A stretch of DNA of 64,000 nucleotides from Frondihabitans sp. Leaf304 (GCF_001423105.1 NZ_LMNV01000002.1:1877270-1941269), one strand, 5' to 3'. Shown: positions 27,267 through 35,689, numbered from the stretch's first letter. The notes: generated by a model not told the origin, from the sequence alone. A program made the numbers and translations.

Positions 27267-28316
27267 TCAGGGAACGCGCGCGAGCCACTCCGTCGTCGCG
27301 AACTTCGTGCGGACGAGCTCCTCCGCCTGAGCGAGCTCGTCGGCGGTGACGTGGCCCTCGGTCGCTCCGTAGAGGCCGGTGAACGTCTGCTTGAGACGCT
27401 CGATCACCTCGGCACGCGGCAGTCCGGTCTGCGAGCGCAGCGGGTCGACGCGTTTAGCCGCGCTCGTGGTGCCCTTGTCGCTCATCTTCTCGCGGCCGAT
27501 CCGCAGCACCTGCACCATCTTCTCGCCGTCCATGTCGTAGCTCATGGTCGCGTGGTGGAGGAGCGCACCGTTGCCCAGCCGTTTCTGGGCGGCCCCGCCG
27601 ATCTTGCCCTTGGCGCTCGTGATGTCGTTGAGCGGCTGGTAGAACGCGTCGATGCCCATCGACTTGAGGCCGGTGATCACCCACTCGTCGAGGTAGGCGT
27701 ACGAGTCGGCGAAGCTCATGCCCTGCACGAGGTCGCCGGGCGCGTAGAGCGAGTAGGTGACGATCGATTCGGCGTCCATGAACATGGCGCCGCCCCCCGA
27801 GACGCGGCGTACCACCTGGAACCCGTACTTCTCGGCGTTCTCAGGATCGACCTCGTTCTTGAGCGACTGGAAGCTGCCGATCACGACGGCGGGCTCGTTC
27901 CACTCCCAGAACCGCAGGGTCGGCCCGCGACGGCCGGCGCCGACCTCCTCGGTGAGCACCTGGTCGAGCGCGAGGTGGGTGTTCGGCGAGACGGGCCCGT
28001 CGTGGATGATCTGCCAGTCGTAGTCGCGCCAGGCGGTAGCGCGGCTCAGGCTCCGGCGGATCGCCACGGCGATCGCCTCGGGGCTCACCCCGAGCATGGT
28101 CGTGCCCTCGGGCAACCCGCGTCGAACGGCGGCCGCGATGTCGGTCGAGTCGGCTGCGGAGTCGAGTCCGTCAACCGATCGGTTGATGGCCTCCAGCGCC
28201 TCGTCGGGTTCAAGGAAGAAGTCGCCGGCGAGCCGGAAGTTCTCGATCCGACCGTCTTTCACGTCGAGGTCGACCACGACCAGCTTGCCGCCTGGGACCT
28301 TGTATTCACCGTGCAT
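27267..28316 (-). CDS. lplA: Lipoate-protein ligase with N-terminal accessory domain
   Basis: A 349-residue lipoate ligase that attaches lipoate to E2 or H proteins via lipoyl-AMP. Residues 1-80 resemble the lipoate ligase accessory domain (GGKLVVVDLDVKDG, then LAGDFFLEPDEALEAIN), and the catalytic domain follows with VRRVSGGGAMFMD near 170 and the lysine loop GKIGGAAQ. In E. coli LplA the accessory domain is C-terminal, so the order is reversed here. Length and motifs are intact. It lies next to an alpha/beta hydrolase gene on the same strand. Confidence 0.88.
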   Translation of the reverse strand: MHGEYKVPGGKLVVVDLDVKDGRIENFRLAGDFFLEPDEALEAINRSVDGLDSAADSTDIAAAVRRGLPEGTTMLGVSPEAIAVAIRRSLSRATAWRDYDWQIIHDGPVSPNTHLALDQVLTEEVGAGRRGPTLRFWEWNEPAVVIGSFQSLKNEVDPENAEKYGFQVVRRVSGGGAMFMDAESIVTYSLYAPGDLVQGMSFADSYAYLDEWVITGLKSMGIDAFYQPLNDITSAKGKIGGAAQKRLGNGALLHHATMSYDMDGEKMVQVLRIGREKMSDKGTTSAAKRVDPLRSQTGLPRAEVIERLKQTFTGLYGATEGHVTADELAQAEELVRTKFATTEWLARVP

Positions 28317-28325
28317 GCGTCGAGC

Positions 28326-29183
28326 CTACGACCGGGCGTCCAACCAGTCGATCAGGTCGCGGGTGACCTCCTCCTTGTTCGTCTCGTTGAAGATCTCGTG
28401 CCGCGCACCGTCGTAGACGATCAGCTCGACGTCGGTGAAGCCAGCGCGCGAGCGGTACGCCGCGACGAGCTTCTCGGCGCTCTTCGGCCCGCCGAGCGGA
28501 TCGTCGCCGCCGACCATCACGAGCAGCGGCACGTCATGGCGCGGGTTCCGGCTCGGCCGGCCGTAGAGACGCACGGAGTCGCGCAGACCGAAGAGCGTGA
28601 GCACGCTCGCCTCGACAGCCAGAGGATCCGTCGACATCGCCTCGGCGACGGCCGGATCACGACTGAGCCACTCGAACCCGGTCGTGCCGAGGTGGGCGTG
28701 ACGCTTGTTCAGATCGCCGCCGTTCATGCTGAGCGGGGTGCGGTAGGCCGTGCCGGTGAGCACGACGGAGTCGTACTCGTCGGCGTGCTCATCGACGAGC
28801 ATCTGCGCCATCAACGAGCCCCACGAGTGGCCGAGCAGAGTCACGGGGATCCCCGGATTCTCGGCGCGGGCGAGGTGCGTGAGTTGCCGAACGGCTTCGA
28901 CCGTCGCCGGATGGCCGCCGACCCCGAGGTGACCGAGGCGGCCGGATCCTTCGCCCCACTGGGCCAGGCCGGTGGCTCCGTGGCCGCGGTGGTCGTCGGC
29001 GTAGACGGTGTAGCCGGCCGCGGCGAGTGCCTCGGCCAGACGCTCGTATCGGAGGGCGTATTCGCCGACGCCGTGCGCGATCTGGACGATGCCTCGGGGT
29101 TCCGCCGTGTGTCCGACTGCCGGCCAGACGTAGAACGTGATCGTGACGCCCTGGGCGTCGACGTAGCTGCGGGTGGTGTACAC
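28326..29183 (-). CDS. Alpha/beta hydrolase (monoacylglycerol lipase type)
   Basis: A 285-residue serine hydrolase of the Hydrolase_4 group. The nucleophile elbow is GHSWGS near residue 116, the oxyanion region HGVGEYALRYERLAEALA is near 35, and the acid and histidine lie in GGDDPLGG and GARHEIFNETN. It has no signal peptide. Monoacylglycerol or lysophospholipid esters are the usual substrates. It is 9 bp upstream of the lipoate ligase on the same strand. Confidence 0.85.
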   Translation of the reverse strand: MYTTRSYVDAQGVTITFYVWPAVGHTAEPRGIVQIAHGVGEYALRYERLAEALAAAGYTVYADDHRGHGATGLAQWGEGSGRLGHLGVGGHPATVEAVRQLTHLARAENPGIPVTLLGHSWGSLMAQMLVDEHADEYDSVVLTGTAYRTPLSMNGGDLNKRHAHLGTTGFEWLSRDPAVAEAMSTDPLAVEASVLTLFGLRDSVRLYGRPSRNPRHDVPLLVMVGGDDPLGGPKSAEKLVAAYRSRAGFTDVELIVYDGARHEIFNETNKEEVTRDLIDWLDARS

Positions 29184-29224
29184 GGCGTCAGTCTGTCAGG
29201 AGGCGTGCGCTGCCGCGCTGCGTC

Positions 29225-29278
29225 GAATGCGCGAAATCCGCCCTCCGCGCGGGTGCGGAGGGCGGAAATCGTGCATTC
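29225..29278. repeat. Palindromic element, family B, copy B1
   Basis: The arms GAATGCGCGAAATCCGCCC and GGGCGGAAATCGTGCATTC form a nearly perfect 24-bp stem with a short loop. Copy B2 is at 32787-32839. Confidence 0.8.
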
Positions 29279-29317
29279 GGTGGGCTGGTCTAGGGCAAAG
29301 ACCGAAGGATCCGGGCG

Positions 29318-29875
29318 TTAGTCGTCGGAGCCGCCGTGTCCCCGCCCGCCACCGCCGTGGCGCCCCGAGTCGCTGCCGTGGTCGTCGTTGGCGTCGTGGG
29401 TCGCAGCGTCGGCGCCGTGATCGTCGTTCACGTCGTGGGTCGCGGCGTCGTCGCTCGCCGGCGCCGATGCAGCCGGCGCCGATGTCGGCGCGGCCGTCGG
29501 CCGGGTAGCGACCGGCGTCGGGGTCGCGGCCGCCTCGTGGTGGCCGGAGTCGTCAGCGACGGCGTGGGTTGCGGCGTCGGTGCCGTGATCGTCGTTGACG
29601 TCGTGGGTGGCAGAGTCGTCACGGCCGCGCCCGTGGTGGGTGTGGCCCCTCGGCACGGTCGCCGGCCCAGCGGTCGGCACGGCGGTCGGCACGCCGGTCG
29701 GCACGCCGGTCGATCCGGTCGTCGGCACGGTTGTCGGCGCCACGGTCACGCTCGAGGCCGGCGACGGCGTGGTCGCGTCGTCGGCACCCTGAGATGCGAA
29801 CGCGATTCCGGCCGAGCCGAGCACGAGGGCGGCGGCGGTTGCTCCGGTGACGATGATGAGATTCTTGCGGTTCAT
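29318..29875 (-). CDS. Secreted His/Asp-rich low-complexity protein
   Basis: A 185-residue protein with a signal peptide ending near AFAS (about residue 28). A Thr/Pro/Val-rich spacer follows, then repeats of the form THDVNDDHGTDAATH, and a Gly/His tail. Such His/Asp clustering suggests divalent metal binding, but no domain is recognised. Start 29875 follows AAGGAGG at good spacing. It lies downstream of, and on the same strand as, the response regulator-sensor kinase pair, separated by 350 bp of repeat-rich DNA, so it may be a target of that system. Confidence 0.7.
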   Translation of the reverse strand: MNRKNLIIVTGATAAALVLGSAGIAFASQGADDATTPSPASSVTVAPTTVPTTGSTGVPTGVPTAVPTAGPATVPRGHTHHGRGRDDSATHDVNDDHGTDAATHAVADDSGHHEAAATPTPVATRPTAAPTSAPAASAPASDDAATHDVNDDHGADAATHDANDDHGSDSGRHGGGGRGHGGSDD

Positions 29876-29917
29876 GGTGTCCTCCTTGTTGGATGCCATG
29901 ACCTTCCCAAGAGGCTG

Positions 29918-29954
29918 CTGAACCGCTTCTGACCTTCCCTGAACGTCCGTTCAG
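29918..29954 (-). promoter_or_regulatory. TTCAG direct repeats at 10-11 bp spacing
   Basis: On the minus strand GTTCAG, GTCAG and GTTCAG recur at 10 and 11 bp intervals, and the outer end is the palindrome CTGAACGGACGTTCAG. OmpR-type regulators bind direct repeats at one-helical-turn spacing, so this is a candidate site for the regulator encoded 2 kb upstream. Confidence 0.5.
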
Positions 29955-30049
29955 CGCACGTCCGACTCACTCACCCGACTGCTGGCTGAGTGGGCTGCCT
30001 GCCATCGGGTCCGGACACGCGATCGGGCGGGGACTCTCGAAAACCATGA

Positions 30050-30118
30050 TTGACCCTGGAGTCAAATGACACGGGCCTGGAGCGATATCGCCCGGCGCGC
30101 AATTGACTCCAGAGTCAA
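30050..30118. repeat. Pair of TTGACTC-N2-GAGTCAA palindromes
   Basis: TTGACCCTGGAGTCAA (30050-30065) and TTGACTCCAGAGTCAA (30103-30118) are near-identical 16-bp palindromes 37 bp apart in the upstream region of the secreted protein gene. They look like paired operator sites. Confidence 0.6.
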
Positions 30119-30166
30119 TGAGGAATGGAGAGACACCCGCTCGCGCCGAGAACGAACGGCGGGCGA

Positions 30167-30230
30167 GGGTGAGTGTCCACGATCTGCTAGTCGTGGAGGC
30201 GGAACATCAGCAGATCGTGGACACTCACCC
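30167..30230. repeat. 22-bp perfect inverted repeat overlapping the kinase stop
   Basis: The left arm (30167-30188, beginning GGGTGAGTGTCC) and the right arm (30209-30230, ending GGACACTCACCC) match over 22 bp with a 20-bp loop. The right arm contains the sensor kinase stop codon. No T-run follows. Confidence 0.85.
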
Positions 30231-32021
30231 GGCGGGAGCGGAAGCACCAGCGGGCACAGCGGCGTCGACCGGCAGGGTGACCGTGAAGCGGGCACCACCG
30301 AGCGGGCTGCCGGAAACAGCCACGGCTCCACCGTGAGCGGCCACGAGACTCCGCACGATCGCGAGACCGAGACCACTGCCGCCGGATTCCCGAGCACGCG
30401 CCTCGTCGAGCCGCACGAAGCGCGCGAAGATTCGCTCCCGGTCGGCGTCGGCCACACCCGAGCCGTCGTCGTCGACCGTGAGCACGAGGTGCCCGTCCAC
30501 TTCGGCGAGCGAGAGAGCGACGGTCGAGGTCGCGTGGCGTGCGGCGTTGTCGGCGAGGTTCCGGACGACCTGGCCGAGCATCCCGCGATCGCCGTGGACG
30601 CGGACGGGTGCGATGCCGGTCGCGTCGACCGTCACGAGGCCCGCCTTGCGCAGGCGCGCGGCTTCGGCCAGCACGATGTCGTCGACGTCGACCGGATGCA
30701 TTGACGGCTCGAGCCCGCCCTCGTCGGCCCGGGCCAGGATGAGCATGCCCTGCACCAGGTCGGCCAGGCGCTGCCCCTCGGTGAGCACCGTGTCGGCCAA
30801 GAGTTCGGTCTCAATGCGCCCTGGGTAGGCCTGCGCCACTTCGGCCAGTTGCCGCATCACCGCCAACGGCGAGCGGAGCTCGTGCGACGCATCCGAGACG
30901 AAACGCCGTTGCGCGCGCGCCGAGTCGTCGAGCCGATCGAGCATCTCGTTGAGGGTGGAGGCGAGTCGGGCGATCTCGTCGTCGCCGCCCGGGCCGGGGA
31001 TCCGGGTCGCGAGTCGAGCGGCCGTGATCCCCTCGACCTCCCGGCGCATCCGCTCCACCGGACGAAGCGAACGTCCGACCACGAACCAGGTGGTCGCCGC
31101 CATCACCAGGAGCAGCACCGGGATCACAATGCCGAGAGTCGTCACGGTCGCCCGCTCCGAGACCGCGGCAGCCGCGAGCGAACGACCGGCGACGACCACG
31201 AAGTCGACGTCGGCTCCGGCACCGCCATCACTCGCCGCAGCCGCCGAGGACGAAGAAGGAGACGAGGACGACGAAGACGAACCCGGAGCCGGAGTCGGCC
31301 GGGCCGCGGTCAGCGTCGGCTGTCCGCGCCCGGGTGCGGGGGCGCCGACGTCGTCAGACCCGCCACCACCAGAACCACCGCCAGACCCGCCCCCACCGCC
31401 CGAGCCACCACTCGACCCGCCGCTCCCGCTCGATCCGCCACCGGAACCCCCCGAGTCGTCCGACCCGCCGCCGCCCGAGTCGTCGGTGCTCGAGCCGCCG
31501 CCGCCGGATCCTGGTGTCGGTTCCGTGCTCCTCGTCGAGTCGTCGCTCGGCGGCGTGATCGTCACGGTCGGCGCCGGAGTCGACTGGTCGCTGCCCGACG
31601 ACGTCTCGATCGCGTAGTTCTCGCCTGACAGCGAGACCGTTCCCGAGCGCGCTGGCTCGGCGAGCGTCTCGTAGGCGCGGACGGCGACGGGGTCGCCCGA
31701 GACCCCGAGGATCCGCGAGCCGTCCGCCGACAGAACCGCCGTGACCGCCCCGTCACGCTCGCCCAGCCCGGCCACGGCCGCCGCCGGGGTGGCCCCCGAC
31801 TCGAGCCGGGCCAGCACGCGATCGGCGTCGCTCACGGCCTCCGCTCGGACGCCCTGAGCGAGCACGGCGCGCTGAACGACCACGTAGACCGCCGACCCGC
31901 CGAGCAGCGTGATTCCGACGATCGCCGTGGCCGCGAGGGTGATGCGCAGACGCAGCGATCCGCGCCGCGGGCGGAGCGAGCCCTTGGGCCCGCGCGAACC
32001 GGGTCGCGGCCGCTCAGCCAC
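30225..32021 (-). CDS. Two-component sensor histidine kinase
   Basis: A 598-residue membrane sensor kinase. A first helix is near residues 27-50, a second near 300-325, then a HAMP domain with RSLRPVERM. The H-box SDASHELRSPL is near 377, and N, G1 and G2 boxes follow (NLADNAARH, VDDDGSGV, GGSGLGLAIV). The extracytoplasmic sensor contains a long stretch of almost only Gly, Ser and Asp (about residues 175-230) and a poly-Ser run. I start it at GTG 32021, overlapping the regulator gene by 8 bp. The signal is unknown. Confidence 0.92.
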   Translation of the reverse strand: MAERPRPGSRGPKGSLRPRRGSLRLRITLAATAIVGITLLGGSAVYVVVQRAVLAQGVRAEAVSDADRVLARLESGATPAAAVAGLGERDGAVTAVLSADGSRILGVSGDPVAVRAYETLAEPARSGTVSLSGENYAIETSSGSDQSTPAPTVTITPPSDDSTRSTEPTPGSGGGGSSTDDSGGGGSDDSGGSGGGSSGSGGSSGGSGGGGGSGGGSGGGGSDDVGAPAPGRGQPTLTAARPTPAPGSSSSSSSPSSSSAAAASDGGAGADVDFVVVAGRSLAAAAVSERATVTTLGIVIPVLLLVMAATTWFVVGRSLRPVERMRREVEGITAARLATRIPGPGGDDEIARLASTLNEMLDRLDDSARAQRRFVSDASHELRSPLAVMRQLAEVAQAYPGRIETELLADTVLTEGQRLADLVQGMLILARADEGGLEPSMHPVDVDDIVLAEAARLRKAGLVTVDATGIAPVRVHGDRGMLGQVVRNLADNAARHATSTVALSLAEVDGHLVLTVDDDGSGVADADRERIFARFVRLDEARARESGGSGLGLAIVRSLVAAHGGAVAVSGSPLGGARFTVTLPVDAAVPAGASAPAG

Positions 32022-32691
32022 CGGTCCCCGCCAACCGGTAGCCGGCGCCGCGCACGGTCTCGATCGAGTCGCGCCCGAACGGCCGGTCGATCTTGTTGCG
32101 GAGGTGTCTGACGTAGACCTCAACGATGTTGTTGTCGCCCTCGAAGTCGTCGTCCCAGATGCCGTCGAGCATCTGCCGCTTCGTGACGACCTCGCCCGCC
32201 CGGCGCATCAGGAACTCGAGCACGGCGTATTCGCGCGTTGTCAGCTCGATCGGGGTCTCGCCCCGGGTCACGCGCCGCGATGCTGGATCGAGCGCCAGGT
32301 CGCCGGCCGTCAGCACGGTCGGCCGTTCGCGCACGCCGCGCCGCACCAGAGCCCGCAGCCGCGCGAGGAGCACCGCGAACGAGAACGGCTTCGTGAGGTA
32401 GTCGTCGGCGCCCGTATCGAGGCCCTCGACCTCGTCCCATTCGCCGTCTTTGGCGGTGAGCATGATCACGGGCGTCCAGTCGCCGTCGTCGCGGAGGGCG
32501 CGGCAGACGCTGTAGCCGCTCATTCCGGGAAGCATGATGTCGAGCACGATCGCGTCGTAGTCGTTCTCGCGCGCACGCCAGAGACCGTCGGTGCCGGTCG
32601 CGGCGTGGTCGACGGCGATGCCCTCGGCTTCGAGCCCGAGGCGTAACCCCTGAGCGAGCCCCTGGTTGTCTTCGACGACGAGCACGCGCAC
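32014..32691 (-). CDS. OmpR-family response regulator
   Basis: A 225-residue regulator. The receiver domain contains VVEDN near residue 5, the phosphoacceptor in IVLDIMLPG near 50, MLTAKD and the lysine in LTKPF. The C-terminal winged-helix domain has ELTTREYAVLEFL and VYVRHLRNKID. GTG at 32691 follows AGGAGG, and it begins at the receiver as expected. It is the first gene of the pair with the kinase downstream (8-bp overlap). Confidence 0.93.
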   Translation of the reverse strand: MRVLVVEDNQGLAQGLRLGLEAEGIAVDHAATGTDGLWRARENDYDAIVLDIMLPGMSGYSVCRALRDDGDWTPVIMLTAKDGEWDEVEGLDTGADDYLTKPFSFAVLLARLRALVRRGVRERPTVLTAGDLALDPASRRVTRGETPIELTTREYAVLEFLMRRAGEVVTKRQMLDGIWDDDFEGDNNIVEVYVRHLRNKIDRPFGRDSIETVRGAGYRLAGTGG

Positions 32692-32786
32692 GCTGCCTCC
32701 TGCGATCGGTGCCCACACACCGCGGGCACGTCCAGCATGGCGGCGATGCGCTGAAGCGGGGCTGAAATCGGCGCCGCGCCCTCCCC

Positions 32787-32839
32787 AATGCGCGAAAACC
32801 GCCCCCGGCCGCTGCGCCAGGGGCGGTTTTCGTGCACTC
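32787..32839. repeat. Palindromic element, family B, copy B2
   Basis: The arms AATGCGCGAAAACCGCCCC and GGGGCGGTTTTCGTGCACT lie around a short GC loop, upstream of the response regulator. On either strand the arm ends with GGTTTT, so it could also terminate transcription. Related to B1 at 29225. Confidence 0.8.
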
Positions 32840-32979
32840 GCGGGGATGGACCGCAGGATCCGGCGGCCCCGACCCGAACGCGACCGAGAGTGCGCAGTTC
32901 GGCCTCACACAGCCAGCTGGACCCCACTTCGGGCACTTTCGGCCAGCCGCGGCACCCGCGGCACCCCGCCGCCCACGCA

Positions 32980-33732
32980 CTAGTGCGCGCTGTACCCGCC
33001 GTCGACGAGGTGGTACGACCCGGTGATGAACGAGGCGTCGTCGCTCAGCAGGAAGAGCGTGAGCGCGGCTACCTCGGCGTCGGTGCCGAGCCGGCCGGTG
33101 GCGTGCTGGGCCTCGAGCGCCGTGAGCTCGTCGGCGGAGAGCGACGAGCGGACGAGCGGCGTGTCGATGAACCCGGGGCCGACCGCGTTGGTGCGGACGC
33201 CCTGGGCGGAGTATTCGAGGGCGGCGACCTTGGTGAGGCCGATCAGCGCGTGCTTCGAGGCGACGTAGGCGGCATTCTGGGCGATTCCGACGGAGCCGAG
33301 CACGCTCGACATGTTGACGATCGCGCCACCACCGGCGGCCACGAGGGCGGGCAGCTGATAGCGCAGGCCGTAGAAGACGCCGCTCAGGTCGACGCCGACG
33401 ACGCGATCCCACGCGGCGATGTCGTAGTCGCCGATCTTGGCGGGGGCGGCGCCGATGCCCGCGTTGTTGACAGCCAGGTGCAGAGCACCATACGTCTGCT
33501 GGGCGAATTCGACGGTCTTCTCGCTGTCAGCGGCGACCGACGTGTTGCCCTCGAATGCACTGGCCGTTCCGCCGGCCGCGACGATCTCGTCGACGACCCG
33601 CTGGGCCGCGTCCAGCTTGATGTCGGTGACGACGACCGAGGCTCCCTCGGCGGCGAGCGCCTTCGAGATGCCTTCGCCGATTCCCGAACCGCCACCGGTG
33701 ACGATCGCGACCTTGCCTTCGAACTTGCCCAT
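32980..33732 (-). CDS. SDR-family oxidoreductase
   Basis: A 250-residue classical short-chain dehydrogenase. It has TGGGSGIG (residues 12-19), VNNAGIG near 88, the catalytic serine block MSSVLGSVG and YVASKHALIGLTK. The C-terminal ITGSYHLVDGGYSAH is typical of the fold's NAD(P)-dependent members. It diverges from a MarR gene across 96 bp that holds repeat palindromes, so it is probably regulated by that repressor. The substrate is not known. Confidence 0.88.
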   Translation of the reverse strand: MGKFEGKVAIVTGGGSGIGEGISKALAAEGASVVVTDIKLDAAQRVVDEIVAAGGTASAFEGNTSVAADSEKTVEFAQQTYGALHLAVNNAGIGAAPAKIGDYDIAAWDRVVGVDLSGVFYGLRYQLPALVAAGGGAIVNMSSVLGSVGIAQNAAYVASKHALIGLTKVAALEYSAQGVRTNAVGPGFIDTPLVRSSLSADELTALEAQHATGRLGTDAEVAALTLFLLSDDASFITGSYHLVDGGYSAH

Positions 33733-33796
33733 CTCGGATCCTTCTCTCTTGACGACACTTGTTGTTTAAGCCACAGAGTACGCCCGAGCCGTTTAT

Positions 33797-33822
33797 TTAG
33801 CAAAGCTAATTTGTTAGGCTAA
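33797..33822. promoter_or_regulatory. Putative MarR operator
   Basis: TTAGCAAAGCTAA (33797-33809) and TTAGGCTAA (33814-33822) are adjacent palindromic sites 7 to 32 bp before the MarR start, in the divergent SDR-marR region. Their AT-richness stands out from the surrounding sequence. Confidence 0.65.
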
Positions 33823-33828
33823 CCATCG

Positions 33829-34281
33829 ATGTCTGACACGAATACGGGTGCCCTGCGCACCGTTCCCCACGCCCAGCTGGCGACCGACGTGCGCCAGGGC
33901 GTGCTCCGTCTCTCGCGGCGACTCCGGCAGCAGAAGGCCGACACGCACGTGAGCGACGCGCAGATGGCCGCGCTCGGATTCCTGCTGCAGAACGAGCCGC
34001 TCACGATCGGCGCCCTGAGCGAACACGAGGGCGTCACTCCCCCGTCGATGAACCGCACCGTCAACGCCCTCGTCGAACTCGGCTTCGTCGAGCGCAGCGC
34101 CCACGCCGACGACCGCCGCAAGGTGATGCTCTGCACGACCCCCGTCGGCGCGAACTTCGTGCTCGAGACCCGGCGACGCCGCGACGAGTGGCTCGTGCCG
34201 CGGCTCGCGAAACTCAGCCCCGACGAGCGGCGCACACTGGCCGAAGCGACTCGCATCCTCCGTGAGCTGGGTCGCTCGTGA
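33829..34281 (+). CDS. MarR-family transcriptional regulator
   Basis: A 150-residue winged-helix repressor-type regulator. The recognition region is LTIGALSEHEGVTPPSMNRT near residue 58, and the wing contains RRKVMLCTTPVG. It overlaps the following MFS gene by 4 bp and diverges from an SDR gene, so it likely controls both arms through the palindromes in the intergenic region. Confidence 0.92.
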   Translation: MSDTNTGALRTVPHAQLATDVRQGVLRLSRRLRQQKADTHVSDAQMAALGFLLQNEPLTIGALSEHEGVTPPSMNRTVNALVELGFVERSAHADDRRKVMLCTTPVGANFVLETRRRRDEWLVPRLAKLSPDERRTLAEATRILRELGRS

Positions 34282-35585
34282 GCGCCATGTTCCGCTCGCT
34301 GAGCCTCTTCAACTACCGTCTCTGGTTCGGTGGCGCGCTCGTGTCGAACACCGGCACGTGGATGCAGTCCACCGCCCAAGACTGGATCGTGCTCACCGAG
34401 CTCACCGACCACAACGCCACGGCGCTCGGCATCACGATGGCGCTGCAGTTTCTGCCGCCGATCCTGCTGATCCCGATCACGGGCCTCATCGCCGACCGCT
34501 ACGACCGCCGCCGCATGCTGATGTTCACGCAGGGCGCCCTCGGCACACTCGGCCTCGCCCTCGGCCTCCTCGTCATCACCGGCGTCGTCCAGCTCTGGAT
34601 GGTCTGGGGCTTCGCCCTCCTGCTCGGCATCGTGCAGGCGATCGACGCGCCCATCCGCCAGAGCTTCGTCTCGGAGCTCGTGCCGCCCGAGCACCTGTCG
34701 AACGCGGTCTCGCTCAACTCGGCATCGTTCAACGGCGCGCGTCTCGTCGGCCCCGCGGTCGCCGGCGTGCTCATCGCGACAGTCGGGTCGGGCTGGGTCT
34801 TCGTGATCAACGCGGCGTCGTTCCTGGCCGTGCTCGCCTCGCTGCGTTTCATCCGCGTGAACCAGCTCCAGTTCAAGCCGAAGCTCAAGCGCGCGAAAGG
34901 CCAGATCAAAGAGGGCTTCCGTTACGTGCGGGGGCGCCCCGACCTCGTCGTCGTGTTCGTGATGATCTTCATCATCGGTACCTTCGGCATGAACTTCCCG
35001 ATCTTCACGTCGACCATGGCGACACAGGCGTTCGGAGTCGGAGCCAGCGGGTTCGGCCTGCTGACCTCGGCGGTGGCGGTGGGTTCGCTGACGGGGGCCC
35101 TCCTCTCGGCCCGGCGTGAGCGGCCGCGGATGCGGATCCTCGTGCTCGCCGCGATCTCGTTCGGCGTCACCTGCACCGTCGCCGCACTCATGCCGACCTA
35201 CTGGAGCTTCGCCGCGGTGCTCGTGGCCGTGGGGCTCTCGTCGATCACGCTGATGACCACCGCCAACGGCACCGTGCAGCTCGGCGCCGCCCCCGAGATG
35301 CGCGGGCGCGTGATGGCGCTCTACATGGCGATCTTCACCGGCGGCACCCCGATCGGCGCTCCGATCGTCGGCTGGGTCGCGAACACGTTCGGCCCGCGGG
35401 CCGCGATCGGCGTCGGAGCGGGCGCCGGGTTCGCGGCGGCCGCCGTCGCGATCGTGTGGCTGGTGCGGCAGCAGCACCTGAGGCTTCGTCACGACGAGGG
35501 GCTGCACTTCAGGATCCGGCACGACGGCGACGGCCTCCCGGCCACGGCCTCCATCACTTTGCCGGCGGAGCCCGCCCGCCGCTGA
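34278..35585 (+). CDS. MFS transporter (MFS_3/EntS-like)
   Basis: A 435-residue transporter with about 12 helices and the DHA3-like motifs LFNYRLWFGGALVSNTGTWM at the start, IADRYDRRRML (motif A) and APEMRGRVMALYMAIFTGG. The long N-terminal signature matches enterobactin-exporter-like MFS_3 proteins. GTG at 34278 overlaps the marR stop, and an ATG 9 bp later is possible. It is probably an efflux pump under MarR control. Confidence 0.9.
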   Translation: MSAMFRSLSLFNYRLWFGGALVSNTGTWMQSTAQDWIVLTELTDHNATALGITMALQFLPPILLIPITGLIADRYDRRRMLMFTQGALGTLGLALGLLVITGVVQLWMVWGFALLLGIVQAIDAPIRQSFVSELVPPEHLSNAVSLNSASFNGARLVGPAVAGVLIATVGSGWVFVINAASFLAVLASLRFIRVNQLQFKPKLKRAKGQIKEGFRYVRGRPDLVVVFVMIFIIGTFGMNFPIFTSTMATQAFGVGASGFGLLTSAVAVGSLTGALLSARRERPRMRILVLAAISFGVTCTVAALMPTYWSFAAVLVAVGLSSITLMTTANGTVQLGAAPEMRGRVMALYMAIFTGGTPIGAPIVGWVANTFGPRAAIGVGAGAGFAAAAVAIVWLVRQQHLRLRHDEGLHFRIRHDGDGLPATASITLPAEPARR

Positions 35586-35635
35586 GGCTGGCCTTTAGGG
35601 CGCCTCGGGTTGCCTGGCCCCGAGTGAGCTCCCGC

Positions 35636-35689
35636 GAGTGCCGCCCAATGCGCTCGGCGGGCCCGCGCCGGCGGCATTAGGCGGCACTC
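35636..35689. repeat. Palindromic element, family A, copy A3
   Basis: The arms are GAGTGCCGCCCAATGC and GCATTAGGCGGCACTC. The loop contains CTCGGCGGGCCCGCGCCGG. The neighbouring copy A4 has almost the same loop. Confidence 0.85.

Larger units (their letters stand above)
29876..30224. promoter_or_regulatory. Repeat-rich control region between sensor kinase and secreted protein
   Basis: No gene is seen. It holds TCAG direct repeats close to the secreted-protein start, two TTGACTC-type palindromes, and one arm of a 22-bp perfect inverted repeat, each listed separately. Confidence 0.6.

Noticed and set aside
33819-35522. A 567-residue minus-strand open frame
   Set aside because: Antisense to marR and MFS genes; composition is the typical Arg/Asp/His-rich shadow of high-GC genes.
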